Part shown: one piece after another, positions 16,435-25,593 of the stretch
Numbering within the stretch: position 1 is the first letter of the stretch
Layout of the letters: each line of letters starts with the position of its first letter
Origin: Desulfoscipio sp. XC116
Lineage (GTDB): Bacteria; Bacillota; Desulfotomaculia; Desulfotomaculales; Desulfallaceae
DNA: 64,000 bases
Direction of reading: 5' to 3'
Assembly (NCBI RefSeq): GCF_039851975.1
Contig: NZ_CP156660.1
Span: 3,973,035-4,037,034 of the forward strand
Position numbers and translations under genes: made by a program
The notes under the pieces: generated by a model
What the model was told of the DNA's origin: nothing
The model's input: only the letters and a program-made list of their open reading frames with translations
Databases searched by the model: none

Positions 16435-18009
16435 TTGCCTGTAATACCTGTTTTTGTTGTCACCGGTTTCCTTGACGCCGGAAAAACCACACTTTTAAAC
16501 AAACTGCTTAATAATAGGGGATTACGGGATGCGCAAATGCTCGTACTCCAGTTTGAATCCGGTGAGGAGGAGTTTAGCAGTCGATATCGCAATTGCCATG
16601 TGATAAATTTCCCCAAGCGGCTATTGGAACAGCATACAAAGCAAATCCCAGAAGAAATATACAATTATTTACTCAAAAATCCGGTAGATGATATCTGGGT
16701 AGAATGGAACGGCGTTACGCCGTTTGCCCAATTGCAGGCCTTATTTCTGCACCCGTCATTAAATCGCCTCTGTCAGATCGAAAAGGTAATCCATATGGCG
16801 AATGCCGGAAACCTGGAAAATCTGTTGGGTAAAACAGGCGGAGCGTTGCCTGAACAAATAGCGAATTGCGATTTTGCGATTGTAAGAGGTGCGCGCTCCC
16901 AAAAGGATTATTATCGGATCAGAAAGATTATGCGTAATATTAATCCCGGTGTAAAGCTGCTGGGCATCGGGCAAACCCAAAAAATTTATTCCGAAGTCTA
17001 TCGCAAAAAGAAACGCCCTGTTAACACATTCTGCATGGTGATCCTTTTGTTTATTATTCTATATCTTTTAGCAGCACCTCTTCTCGAACTTTCACAAGCC
17101 CCTATGAACACAGTCATCAATGTGTTTTTAGGAATCATGCTTCAGGCTGTGCCGTTTTTACTGATTGGTGTACTGATCTCGTCGCTGATACAGGTTTTCA
17201 TATCCAAAGACGCCATTGAACGCAAATTCCCCCAAAAGCTAGGCTGGGGAATGCTGGCAGCCATTTTGGGCGGCTTCTGCCTACCGGTCTGTGATTGTGC
17301 TTCAATCCCCATTTTCAGAAGCCTTGTGCGTAAAGGTGTTCCGCTGGCGGCGGCTGTTACCTTTATGACGGCTACACCGGTAATCAATCCCGTGGTTATG
17401 CTGTCCACCTATTATGCTTTTAACGGCAATCTTCAAATTGTCGCCGCACGTATAGGGCTTGGCATCATCGCGTCTGTTCTGACCGGTCTTTGGTTCGCAA
17501 TCAGACCTTCCGGCGCCAGGGTGCTGCCAAGCGGCTTTGATGGTATTATGTGCAGCTGCGGGTGTTACGAAGGAGCGGAAAACATAACGACATTCGGCGG
17601 TAAATTGAGCCTATTTATCCGCCATTCGCAAGCAGAGTTTTTCAATGTGGGAAAATACCTTATGATTGGCGCGTTTGTAGCTTCGGTTTTACAAACAACA
17701 ATTACAAAAGCAATTTACCTGCAAAACAGTGCGGATTTTGCCGTTTCGCTGCTTGTCATGATGTTAATGGCCTTTTCTTTATCCTTGTGCTCGTCATCCG
17801 ATGCAATTATTGCCCGCAGTTTCGCTTCAAGATTTCCTTTGGAAGCGGTCATGGGATTTTTAGTTTTTGGTCCCATGCTTGATATTAAAAACGTTATCAT
17901 GTTATCGAGCGGTTTTTCAAAGCGTTTTATTGCCAGACTCCTGGCCGTTACTTTTACAATGTGTTTCTTAGTCGTATTTTTGCTTGCACGCCTGGTTATC
18001 GGAGGCTGA
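16435..18009 (+). CDS. fusion: truncated COG0523 GTPase + YcgR-type permease
   Basis: The start is taken at TTG 16435, with GGGGAG 9 nt upstream; a GTG three codons earlier overlaps the previous stop as GTGA. Residues 1 to about 195 resemble a CobW N-terminal domain (VFVVTGFLDAGKTTLLNKLL) but lack the CxCC metal motif and the CobW C-domain. From about residue 200 on there are about eight membrane helices of the DUF318/ArsP-like permease family, including GFCLPVCDCASIPIFRSLVR and MTATPVINPVVML. In Bacillus, ycgR (permease), ycgQ and yciC (COG0523) are separate Zur-controlled genes. Here GTPase and permease are one chain, suggesting GTP-dependent handling of zinc or zinc-free ribosomal/metalloprotein stress at the membrane. 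Confidence 0.8.
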   Translation: MPVIPVFVVTGFLDAGKTTLLNKLLNNRGLRDAQMLVLQFESGEEEFSSRYRNCHVINFPKRLLEQHTKQIPEEIYNYLLKNPVDDIWVEWNGVTPFAQLQALFLHPSLNRLCQIEKVIHMANAGNLENLLGKTGGALPEQIANCDFAIVRGARSQKDYYRIRKIMRNINPGVKLLGIGQTQKIYSEVYRKKKRPVNTFCMVILLFIILYLLAAPLLELSQAPMNTVINVFLGIMLQAVPFLLIGVLISSLIQVFISKDAIERKFPQKLGWGMLAAILGGFCLPVCDCASIPIFRSLVRKGVPLAAAVTFMTATPVINPVVMLSTYYAFNGNLQIVAARIGLGIIASVLTGLWFAIRPSGARVLPSGFDGIMCSCGCYEGAENITTFGGKLSLFIRHSQAEFFNVGKYLMIGAFVASVLQTTITKAIYLQNSADFAVSLLVMMLMAFSLSLCSSSDAIIARSFASRFPLEAVMGFLVFGPMLDIKNVIMLSSGFSKRFIARLLAVTFTMCFLVVFLLARLVIGG

Positions 18010-18014
18010 AATAA

Positions 18015-18953
18015 ATGTATCTACAAAAGAGAGTATTAAATCCTCAGATATTATTAGAACTTATATGTTACGTTTCATTTGCGGTTCTAATGTTGTATTT
18101 GGTTTTCACCGGCAAATATCAGTCATATGTTACTCCCAGAATGGTACCTTACTTTTACTTTACCGCGGCTGTCATGACTGTTTGGGCATTGGGAGGTATG
18201 GTCCACTTATTCCGGCCCCAGCATAAAATCCGGGCGGCGCATTGCTTAGTCCTGATTATACCCATGCTACTGCTTATATTACCCCATGCCCCGATCAATA
18301 CCGCTGATTTATCTACAGGCTATTTGAGCAAAAGTGCGTATACAGATATCCCCGGACAAGATGCTTATAAAACACCCAAGGATCAGGATTCTTTGAACAA
18401 TTCCGATTTTAACAGCTCGTCGAGTATGTCCACAGATGACCGGTCTGCAAACAATGCCGACAATATGTCCGCGACTGATACAACAATAGCTGATAACAGC
18501 GCAACCGCTCCTCCGGACACGACTACTTTCAACACTCAGGAAAATGAAGCTGCTGTTAACCTACCCGGTTTAGATGTGCAAAATAAGAAAATTACCGTGT
18601 CAAATGATGATTTCGGCATGTGGCTTGCCGAGATATATATAAATATGGAAAAATACAAAGGGTATACGGTCATAATGACCGGGTATGTTTTCAAAGACCC
18701 TGAAATATTAAAAAATGATGAATTTGTACCCGCCCGTCCGATGATGACATGCTGCGTTGCAGATTTAGCGCCTGCCGGATTACGTTGCAAGTATGACAAG
18801 GCTTCTGAATTGCATGCAGATTCATGGGTGACTGTTGAAGGTACACTTTATATAGGAAAATATACATATGAAGGTGTGGAATGTGTGGATCCGCAAATTT
18901 CTGTGACTAAAATCACACCTGCCGAAAAAGTGGAAGGCTATATCTATCCATAA
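18015..18953 (+). CDS. YcgQ-like TIGR03943 family protein
   Basis: A 312-residue protein with three N-terminal membrane helices, a low-complexity Ser/Asn/Asp/Thr linker (about residues 110-178) and a C-terminal domain with the family hallmark MTCCVADLAPAGLRCKY. In Bacilli and Clostridia TIGR03943 proteins are always beside the YcgR-type permease, as here (5 nt gap). The pair is Zur-regulated but its transported species is not established. The CC pair may bind metal. Confidence 0.85.
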   Translation: MYLQKRVLNPQILLELICYVSFAVLMLYLVFTGKYQSYVTPRMVPYFYFTAAVMTVWALGGMVHLFRPQHKIRAAHCLVLIIPMLLLILPHAPINTADLSTGYLSKSAYTDIPGQDAYKTPKDQDSLNNSDFNSSSSMSTDDRSANNADNMSATDTTIADNSATAPPDTTTFNTQENEAAVNLPGLDVQNKKITVSNDDFGMWLAEIYINMEKYKGYTVIMTGYVFKDPEILKNDEFVPARPMMTCCVADLAPAGLRCKYDKASELHADSWVTVEGTLYIGKYTYEGVECVDPQISVTKITPAEKVEGYIYP

Positions 18954-19022
18954 TTTAATGAATATGAACGATGTATCCTCGCACCTTTAACGCTTCTCAT
19001 TATTTTATGGATTTATTAGACG

Positions 19023-19871
19023 TTAAGATTTAGTATTAGCCACAGCAGTTTTTTGCTTTGCCAACTTCATGTACATAAACCGCAGCATAAATAACAAGAA
19101 ATAGCATATTATCGATAGAATAACGATAGCGGCTCCCGACGCAATATCTATCAGATACGAAATCCATAACCCCGCCATACAGAAAATGTTCCCGAATATA
19201 ATTGAATAAAGCATTCGTTCTTTAAGATTTGCTGTGAACATCCCGGCTGTCGCCGCAGGGGCTGTAAGCAACGCGATAATCAAAATAATACCGACAACCC
19301 GGATTAAAACCACCACAGTCATAGCAATGAGCACTAAAAGCAGATACTCCAAAAAAGCGGTTTTTATGCCTATAATTAAGGCGAATTCCTCATCGAACAA
19401 ATAAGCTTTCCAAACATTGAATAAGGCAACGATTATAAACACTAAAATGAATGTAATACTGATCATTAAATAAAGATCGGCTTTGGTCACGGACAAAATA
19501 CTGCCAAAAAGATAAGAGCTTAAGTCGGGAGGGTAACCGGGCATGAGTGCGATAAAAAGAATGCCCAGAGCCATCCCGAGTGACCAAAACAGGCCGATTA
19601 TCACATCGGAATGCGTACTGCTTTTTCTTTTAATATATCCTATTCCCATCGCCGCACATATGGAAAATAAAAATGCGCCCATGATCGGCTCAAAGCCCAA
19701 AAGATATCCCAGCCCCACGCCTCCGTATGAGGTATGAGCAATGCCGCCGCTCATCATGACCAGCTTCTTTTCAATAATAATAACTCCGATAATACCGCAG
19801 ACTATGCTCGCAAGTATGCTGGCAAGAAAGGCATGCTGTAAAAATTGATATTCAAAAAGCGCCTGTATCAA
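19023..19871 (-). CDS. znuB: zinc ABC transporter permease
   Basis: A 282-residue ABC-3 family permease with about eight to nine helices. The MMSGGIAHTSYGGVGLGYLL segment is the conserved family signature, and VVLIRVVGIILIIALLTAPA the conserved late helix. It overlaps znuC by 20 nt and is the last gene of znuA-znuC-znuB. It meets the rightward YcgQ-like gene tail to tail. Confidence 0.92.
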   Translation of the reverse strand: MIQALFEYQFLQHAFLASILASIVCGIIGVIIIEKKLVMMSGGIAHTSYGGVGLGYLLGFEPIMGAFLFSICAAMGIGYIKRKSSTHSDVIIGLFWSLGMALGILFIALMPGYPPDLSSYLFGSILSVTKADLYLMISITFILVFIIVALFNVWKAYLFDEEFALIIGIKTAFLEYLLLVLIAMTVVVLIRVVGIILIIALLTAPAATAGMFTANLKERMLYSIIFGNIFCMAGLWISYLIDIASGAAIVILSIICYFLLFMLRFMYMKLAKQKTAVANTKS

Positions 19872-20655
19872 CGGGTGTTCCCTCCTCGTGATCCCTAAGT
19901 ACCCGGTGAGGCACTCCGTGGGCGATTAAATCAACCGGGCAGCCATAAAGACTGTTTACAATGTTTTCGGTAAGCTCCGGTTCTCCATGATAAATAAGCT
20001 GTCCATTGAGGCAAGCCAGACTCTGAACCTGAGAGGAGACAGCAAGCAAGTCATGCGTAACAAGGATAATAGTCATGTTTTTATTCAGTTCCGAAAGTAA
20101 GCTATATATCTGTTCGCGTGAGACCGCATCTACACTGGCGGTCGGCTCATCCAAAAGCAAAAGCCTGGGATTAAGGGCGAGCGCCCTCGCTATAAGCATC
20201 TTTTGGAATTCACCTCCGGACAGCTCCGATATCTGCCGATTTGCAAGATTTAAGATACCTACCTTTTCAAGCAGCTCATAAACTTTTTCCTTATCTTGCT
20301 GCGTAAAGGCGGAAAAAGGGACTAATCCCCGCTTTAAGCGTCCTGTCAGAACAACCTCAACCAGGCTGATGGGGAATTTTCTGTTCAATACAGCGGACTG
20401 CGGAACATATCCAATGAACGCTCTGTTTTTACTCGGATTGTTTCCATAAATTTGAACGGTCCCGGCGGAAATGGGAACAAGGTTCAGAATAGCTTTTAAA
20501 AGTGTGGATTTTCCCCCGCCATTAGGTCCGATAATTCCCAGATATTCACCATCCGGCACATCAAGACAGACGCCTGTGATGGCAGGCGTCTGTCCGTAAT
20601 ATACTGAAAGATTGTCAATATGGACGGCGTTTAAGATCTTTGCATGCGCGCTCAT
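19852..20655 (-). CDS. znuC: zinc ABC transporter ATP-binding protein
   Basis: A 267-residue ABC ATPase with Walker A GPNGGGKSTLL, signature LSGGEFQKMLIARAL, Walker B LLLLDEPTASVD and switch His in VTHDLL. It overlaps znuA by 4 nt and znuB by 20 nt, so the three are translated together. It drives import of zinc captured by ZnuA. Confidence 0.93.
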   Translation of the reverse strand: MSAHAKILNAVHIDNLSVYYGQTPAITGVCLDVPDGEYLGIIGPNGGGKSTLLKAILNLVPISAGTVQIYGNNPSKNRAFIGYVPQSAVLNRKFPISLVEVVLTGRLKRGLVPFSAFTQQDKEKVYELLEKVGILNLANRQISELSGGEFQKMLIARALALNPRLLLLDEPTASVDAVSREQIYSLLSELNKNMTIILVTHDLLAVSSQVQSLACLNGQLIYHGEPELTENIVNSLYGCPVDLIAHGVPHRVLRDHEEGTPVDTGAF

Positions 20656-21539
20656 TGCATTGCTCCGGCTATAGCTTGCGCTATTTTTTCAAGGTTGGCA
20701 ATATAATCATCAGACAGAGGATCAAGCATTACCTTTTCTCCACCGATCTCCTCTGCAAACGCATCAGGCTGCTTGCTGTCGAACTCGGCTTGAGAAAAAA
20801 TAACTTTAATATTTTCCGCATCGGCAAGATCGATCATGTCCTGCAAATGCTGTGGTGTAGCTTCTTTGCCGCTCTGTTCAAGGGCATACATTTCCAACCC
20901 GTAATCATCTGCAAAATACCCATAGGCCGGGTGAAGTACGATGAATTTCTTATTATGAATTCCGGCAAAAGTTTCTTTTATCTCGGTATCCGCGCGATCA
21001 AGTTCTTTCAGAAAGGCTGCGGCGTTTGCCCGATAGGTTTGTGCATTCCCGGCGTCAAGGCCGCTCATGGTTTCGGCAATTGTTTCAACCATAACTTTTG
21101 CCCGCTTTGGCGAAAGCCAGATATGCGGGTCCCGTTTTCCCGGGCTGAACTCTCTATCGGGATAGACCTCGGCCACTTTGGCCGGCAAATCCACAATCTT
21201 CATATTCCCCGCCTTTGGCAGTATGTTAGCTTTTTCTGTCGGCACGCCGATTGTAAAATAGACAGACGCCTTACTGAATTTCTCCATTTCTTGAGGCGTA
21301 GGTTCATAGTTGCCGGGGCTGTTTCCGGGAGGCACAATTGCAACTACCTCCGCCAGATCACCGCACACCGCTTCGACAAAAGCTTTCTGAGGCAAAACGG
21401 TCACGGCTGCAATTGTTTTTTCTTCCCCCTCTTTTGATGTTTCTTTTAATGTTTGCTGATTGTTGCAGCCTGAAGCAAAGAAAAGGCTGAGAGTAAACAC
21501 CAAGGACAAAACAGTATACAACACTTTTTTTAATTTCAT
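20652..21539 (-). CDS. znuA: zinc ABC transporter substrate-binding lipoprotein
   Basis: The start is set at the ATG following AAAGGTGG; an upstream extension to 21680 would run through promoter and operator. The 295-residue protein has a lipoprotein signal (FTLSLFFASGC) and a cluster A-I binding fold. Metal ligands seen are the His of DPHIWLSP, the His of IVLHPAYGYF and the late Asp of LSDDY. The position that is usually His in PH-x-YEP reads PGNYEPTP, so one canonical ligand is missing. There is no His-rich loop. The Zur box and promoter lie directly upstream. Confidence 0.9.
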   Translation of the reverse strand: MKLKKVLYTVLSLVFTLSLFFASGCNNQQTLKETSKEGEEKTIAAVTVLPQKAFVEAVCGDLAEVVAIVPPGNSPGNYEPTPQEMEKFSKASVYFTIGVPTEKANILPKAGNMKIVDLPAKVAEVYPDREFSPGKRDPHIWLSPKRAKVMVETIAETMSGLDAGNAQTYRANAAAFLKELDRADTEIKETFAGIHNKKFIVLHPAYGYFADDYGLEMYALEQSGKEATPQHLQDMIDLADAENIKVIFSQAEFDSKQPDAFAEEIGGEKVMLDPLSDDYIANLEKIAQAIAGAMQ

Positions 21540-21563
21540 GCGTTTTATCCACCTTTGCATTCT

Positions 21564-21590
21564 AATTGCAAATAGTATGCATTTGCAATT
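21564..21590. promoter_or_regulatory. candidate Zur box (znuA promoter)
   Basis: TTGCAAAT-N7-ATTTGCAA, symmetric further out to 33 bp with TCTAA/TTAGA. It overlaps the transcription start region of znuA, about 25 bp upstream of the ATG, and its core is identical to the box before zur. Confidence 0.82.
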
Positions 21591-21593
21591 AGA

Positions 21594-21622
21594 ATTATAA
21601 TACAGTGGAACATACTTGTCAA
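21594..21622 (-). promoter_or_regulatory. consensus sigma-A promoter of znuACB
   Basis: On the minus strand TTGACA and TATAAT have a 17-bp spacer and are followed within 5 bp by the Zur palindrome. Confidence 0.85.
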
Positions 21623-21759
21623 TATTACCCACCCAAATAAATATCCTACCACCGTAATATTGCAGCTTGCTCGTCTTCACTGTAGTGTTCGAGCAGGGAC
21701 AAGCACTCTTGTCTGACCTGGTTATGGAGTTTTTTATAGAACGTCATATGTAATTTAAA

Positions 21760-21793
21760 AACCTCCGAAACCGCAAAAACGGTCTCAGAGGTT
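21760..21793 (-). terminator. hairpin between znuA promoter and metQ
   Basis: On the minus strand AACCTCTGAGACCG pairs with CGGTTTCGGAGGTT and is followed by TTTTAAATT. Because the metQ stop lies at lower coordinates, this hairpin is upstream of nothing on + and downstream of nothing obvious on -. It lies about 20 nt past the metQ 5'-to-3' end only if read from the + side, so its partner transcript is uncertain: it may insulate the two leftward operons from transcription running out of the 21.65-21.75 kb region. Confidence 0.35.
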
Positions 21794-21802
21794 AAAAAAG
21801 CC

Positions 21803-22630
21803 CTAGAAAGCGGGGATTACACTGCCTTTATAATTATCTTCGATAAATTTTTTCACTTCCGGCGATTGCAGAGCCCGGCCAAGCTTTTTGATGTTTTCCT
21901 TATCTTTATCTTCATCCCGAACCACTATTATGTTGGCAAAGGGGGAATCTTTAGGTTCCATGAAAATAGAATCTTGCACCGGATTCAGGTCGGCCTCCAG
22001 AGCATAATTGCTATTAATCACACATAAATCCAAATCCGCCAGAGCCCTGGGCAGCATAGCCGCATCCATCATTTGTATTTTTAGTTTTTTCGGATTATCC
22101 ACGATGTCGGCATCAGTAGCGGATACACCGGCGCCTTCCTTAAGCTTGATAAGTCCGGCCTGTTCAAGGACATTTAAAGCCCGGCCGCCGTTGGTGGCAT
22201 CATTAGGTATACCTATCTTTGCTTCATCGGCCAGCTTGTCCAGATTATCTATCCTACTGGAGTATACACCCATAGGCTCGCTGTGTACTTTAACAGTCCA
22301 CGCCAGGTTGTCGTTGTTTTTAGCGTTGTAGTCATCCAAATAGGGTATGTGCTGGAAGAAGTTAGCGTCAATTTGTTTGTCCTTCAGAGCCGGGTTCAGC
22401 AATACATAATCAGTGAAGACTTTGATTTCCATGTCCACACCCTCTTTTTGCAGCAAGGGCTTGGCCACTTCCAATATCTCAGCATGGGGTTTGGCGGTAG
22501 CTCCCACCACTAACTTACCGGAATCGGCTGCAGTATTCTTGGCCGGTTCATTGTCATTATTACCTCCGCAGCCGGTCAAAACAACAACGGCCATTGCCAA
22601 ACAGCACAACAGTGTTACCAGTCTTTTCAT
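21803..22630 (-). CDS. metQ: methionine ABC transporter substrate-binding lipoprotein
   Basis: A 275-residue NlpA-family lipoprotein with signal and lipobox VVVLTGCGGN. The mature domain begins LVVGATAKPHAEILEVAKPL and contains ANFFQHIPYLDDYN and GIPNDATNGGRALNVLEQAG, all diagnostic of MetQ. It is the last gene of metN-metI-metQ, 6 nt after metI. It binds D/L-methionine outside the membrane. Confidence 0.93.
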   Translation of the reverse strand: MKRLVTLLCCLAMAVVVLTGCGGNNDNEPAKNTAADSGKLVVGATAKPHAEILEVAKPLLQKEGVDMEIKVFTDYVLLNPALKDKQIDANFFQHIPYLDDYNAKNNDNLAWTVKVHSEPMGVYSSRIDNLDKLADEAKIGIPNDATNGGRALNVLEQAGLIKLKEGAGVSATDADIVDNPKKLKIQMMDAAMLPRALADLDLCVINSNYALEADLNPVQDSIFMEPKDSPFANIIVVRDEDKDKENIKKLGRALQSPEVKKFIEDNYKGSVIPAF

Positions 22631-22636
22631 TAACTT

Positions 22637-23353
22637 TTACCTCCTCTTGTTAGCTACTTTTCCGGCCAGATTGTCACCAAGCATTTGAACGCCCTGAACC
22701 AGTATGATCAAAACTATAACGGTTGCCCACATGATTGAATTTTCATAACGCTGGTAACCGTAATAGTAAGCCAGTGTACCCAAACCACCTCCTCCTACGA
22801 TTCCTGCCATCGCTGAATAGCCGACCAGGTTAATGGTTGTTATAGCAACCCCCAGAAGCAGGGAGGGCTTGGCTTCGGGCAATAAAACCTTGGAGATAAT
22901 TGTCCAGGTACCGGCCCCCATTGCCAGAGCCGCCTCCAGCAATCCCCATTCAATTTCTTTCAGGGAAGTTTCCACTAAACGGGCTACAAATGGAATGGCC
23001 GCCAGGGTAAGGGGAACTATGGAGGCAACAGTACCGATGGAAGTCCCAATTAACAGTCTGGTAAAGGGAATAAGCAAAATCAAAAAGATAATAAAGGGCA
23101 CGGAGCGGGCAGCATTAATAACCCACCCAAGCACATTATTTATAAAACTGTTTTCCAATACATGGCCCTCTGCGGTGATAACCAAAATAACCCCCAAAGG
23201 TAAGCCAAACAAGTAGCTCAGGAAGGCGGATGTTGCAACCATATAGATAGTCTCCCATGTCGCCACCACCAGTTTATCCGCAATCCAGGCATTATCCCCC
23301 AAAGCCGATAATACCCAAGCAACCTGACTAACGCCCATGATTGCTTCATGCAT
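22637..23353 (-). CDS. metI: methionine ABC transporter permease
   Basis: A 238-residue permease with five helices. The C-terminal half contains the family EAA loop ([20 protein letters not shown]) and [25 protein letters not shown]. It overlaps metN by 8 nt. The ATG at 23353 gives a protein slightly longer than usual; a second Met (MGVSQVAWV) is also possible. Confidence 0.93.
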   Translation of the reverse strand: MHEAIMGVSQVAWVLSALGDNAWIADKLVVATWETIYMVATSAFLSYLFGLPLGVILVITAEGHVLENSFINNVLGWVINAARSVPFIIFLILLIPFTRLLIGTSIGTVASIVPLTLAAIPFVARLVETSLKEIEWGLLEAALAMGAGTWTIISKVLLPEAKPSLLLGVAITTINLVGYSAMAGIVGGGGLGTLAYYYGYQRYENSIMWATVIVLIILVQGVQMLGDNLAGKVANKRR

Positions 23354-24392
23354 TATTTATCACCTCGATTTCCAAGCCCCGGCTGCGCAAGTAATCCAAC
23401 GATTCCTGCACTACCCCGGGCGGACCGATTAATTCCAAGGCCAAGTTGCCAAAGGGCGTATCTTTGATCCGATCTATGTTGCCGTAAAGAATATTGGCCT
23501 CAATATCGTACTTGCGCACCATTGAGGATATCACCGGTTCACCGGCCGAAGAGCCGATAAATGAAATACGAATTAGCCGGGTGTTTGTGTGACCGTCCCG
23601 AGCCCGGAAGCGGTGCAGCAGCTCCGCGGGAACTTCTCTGTTGATAACCGTATTAACAAAACTCCGAGAGGTAACTGTACCGGGACTGGCAAAAACATTT
23701 AAAACAGAGCCGACTTCAACGATATGGGAGTTATCAATAACCGCCACCCGGTCACATACCTCTTTAATAACGTTCATATCGTGAGTAATCAGTAATATAG
23801 TCAGGTTAAGCTGGCGGTTAATATCCCTTAGCAGCTTTAATATAGAGCGGGTGGTTTGGGGATCCAGAGCCGAGGTGGCCTCATCGGATAAAAGTATTTT
23901 AGGGTCGTTGGCCAGGGCCCGGGCAATACCTACTCTTTGTTTCTGACCACCGCTCAACTGGCTCGGGAAAGCCCCGGCCTTATCAGCCAGGCCCACCAGT
24001 TCCAGAAGCTCCCGGACCCGCTTGGCGGCATCCTGCCGGGGCACCCGGGCAATTTCCAATGGAAACATGACATTCTCAAAGACTGTCCTGGATGATAAAA
24101 GATTGAAGTGTTGAAAAATCATACCGATTTTTTGCCGGGCAACGCGCAGCCCACGCTTATCCAAACTGGTAATTTCTTGCCCGTCCACAATGATGGAACC
24201 CTCGGTTGGTGTTTCCAGCATATTAATACACCTGATCAAGGTACTTTTGCCTGCCCCGGAGAGACCGATAATGCCAAAGATCTCACCCTTATCTACAGTA
24301 AGACTTGCCTTGTCCAGAGCAATAATTTTTTGCCCCGGTGTTATATAAATTTTGCTTAAGTCTTTAATTTTGATCAACTCAGCGCCCTCCAC
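23346..24392 (-). CDS. metN: methionine ABC transporter ATP-binding protein
   Basis: A 348-residue ABC ATPase (Walker [11 protein letters not shown], signature [15 protein letters not shown], Walker [14 protein letters not shown]) with the C-terminal NIL regulatory domain (about residues 270-345) that inhibits transport when methionine is bound. It is the first gene of the operon. I looked for a SAM (S-box), T-box or SMK leader in the 240 nt upstream and saw none. Confidence 0.94.
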   Translation of the reverse strand: MEGAELIKIKDLSKIYITPGQKIIALDKASLTVDKGEIFGIIGLSGAGKSTLIRCINMLETPTEGSIIVDGQEITSLDKRGLRVARQKIGMIFQHFNLLSSRTVFENVMFPLEIARVPRQDAAKRVRELLELVGLADKAGAFPSQLSGGQKQRVGIARALANDPKILLSDEATSALDPQTTRSILKLLRDINRQLNLTILLITHDMNVIKEVCDRVAVIDNSHIVEVGSVLNVFASPGTVTSRSFVNTVINREVPAELLHRFRARDGHTNTRLIRISFIGSSAGEPVISSMVRKYDIEANILYGNIDRIKDTPFGNLALELIGPPGVVQESLDYLRSRGLEIEVINNA

Positions 24393-24629
24393 TACAGCAC
24401 AACGGCATATTAATTTGCATCACTCATCACCGGCGGTTAAAATACATAGCTGAAGCTTTGTTGAGGATTTACAGTTAATTCCGATTAATTTATCTATTTG
24501 CCTTAATAATGCAGTAAATTAAAGAAAATTAAAGCCAGAACCTATATTTACTTCGCCGGCAAGGCACCAAAAACCTCCCGGGATAATATTTTTGAACTGT
24601 TCCTAAGAATAATTCGGGAAGAAAAAATA

Positions 24630-24690
24630 AACTCGTTCAGCTAAAGCTGAACATCGGGACTTCAGGTGGGAATTCTACCCGACCCCATCT
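24630..24690. repeat. hairpin repeat, copy B (IS605-end-like)
   Basis: Matches the repeat at 15322 over about 50 nt (same GTTCAGC/GCTGAAC hairpin, then CTTCAG and CCC blocks). The rest of the 458-bp gap up to the nucleotidyltransferase gene shows only a short minus-strand open stretch (KLSLLKEDYAAILTGNAAGD) without a start; I do not recognise it. Confidence 0.5.
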
Positions 24691-24850
24691 CTGGAACCGC
24701 GCTGTACTTTACACGCGGCCCGAACTCACTGAGGCAAATATCATCGTCTATTACCCACCCTGGATATCGCCTGCGGCATTTCCGGTTAAAATGGCCGCGT
24801 AGTCCTCCTTCAGTAAGCTGAGTTTATTACAACCATTGCCCCCAAATATT

Positions 24851-25165
24851 TTACATTCCCCTTTTATAAATCGATTTTCCCACACTGTCGATATGTTTTT
24901 TTAGTTCTTCATTCATAATATCGTTGCAATTCACAATATCGAAAAAGTATGGCAATGGATATTCTTCATTTAGATCGTCACTTAGCCTTCTTACTGTTTT
25001 TCTGTCGACTTTTTCACCCACTAGGGCAAGGTCTACATCTGATCCCTTTTTATAATTTCCCATGGCTCTACTGCCAAACAGAATGGTTTCCTCTATTTCT
25101 GAATACTTTTTTACGGCATCCATTATATAATTAAGATCTCTTTCCAGCAGCCCGTACATTTTCAT
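24851..25165 (-). CDS. mntA: MNT-type nucleotidyltransferase (antitoxin)
   Basis: A 104-residue minimal nucleotidyltransferase with the signature ILFGSRAMGNYKKGSDVDLA (GSRxxG...GSDxDL, residues 30-48). In the HEPN/MNT toxin-antitoxin module MntA neutralises the HEPN RNase by AMPylating or oligoadenylating it. It overlaps the HEPN gene by 4 nt (ATGA). The GS and DxD residues are intact, so catalytic activity is expected. Confidence 0.85.
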   Translation of the reverse strand: MKMYGLLERDLNYIMDAVKKYSEIEETILFGSRAMGNYKKGSDVDLALVGEKVDRKTVRRLSDDLNEEYPLPYFFDIVNCNDIMNEELKKHIDSVGKSIYKRGM

Positions 25166-25563
25166 AACTCCTCAATTAGTTTTGCATACAGTTTTTTTAA
25201 TTCAGGGAAATAAGCCAGAACGATATCCCCAGTCATTCTTTTCGCCAGATTTTCATCATAAGTATGAACAATTAAATTTCTATCCGCCAGAGCATCAATC
25301 CAAATATGTCCGTCCTCAATTAACCCTGTTTGATAAGCTTGTTTTATTGTTTCTCTAGGGCTTTTCGGGCTAAAGCCTAAAGCTTCAAGATAGTCTTTCA
25401 TCAGTTTCCATGACAGTTCAAAAGCAATTTCAAATAATTGTATAATGCCGGCTCGTTCTATTTCTGTATTGATGGGCTGATCAATATATTTACTTAATGA
25501 TTGGAACGATTTTTCAAAATTAATGAATCGCTGTCTCCATCTTGTGTCTTTTAATTGATTCAT
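25162..25563 (-). CDS. hepT: HEPN-family toxin (HepT/HI0074-like)
   Basis: The start is set at the ATG following AAAGGAGG; an ATG six codons earlier lacks such a site. The 133-residue all-helical protein of the nucleotidyltransferase substrate-binding/HEPN family has the RNase motif RNLIVH (R-x4-H) followed by TYDE. The pair with the 3' MNT gene forms a toxin-antitoxin module. The chain LFEIAFELSWKLMKDYLEAL is typical of the HI0074 branch. Confidence 0.85.
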   Translation of the reverse strand: MNQLKDTRWRQRFINFEKSFQSLSKYIDQPINTEIERAGIIQLFEIAFELSWKLMKDYLEALGFSPKSPRETIKQAYQTGLIEDGHIWIDALADRNLIVHTYDENLAKRMTGDIVLAYFPELKKLYAKLIEEL

Positions 25564-25593
25564 TTGAAGACCTCCTTTCAAACCATAAACAGT

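Noticed and set aside
20640-21437. 265-codon + strand frame over znuA/znuC
   Set aside because: It is antisense to two well-supported genes, has no ribosome site, and its composition mirrors them.
24393-24629. SAM or T-box riboswitch ahead of metN
   Set aside because: None of the conserved leader motifs (S-box CUUAUCNAGAG, T-box AGGGUGGNACCGCG) is visible.
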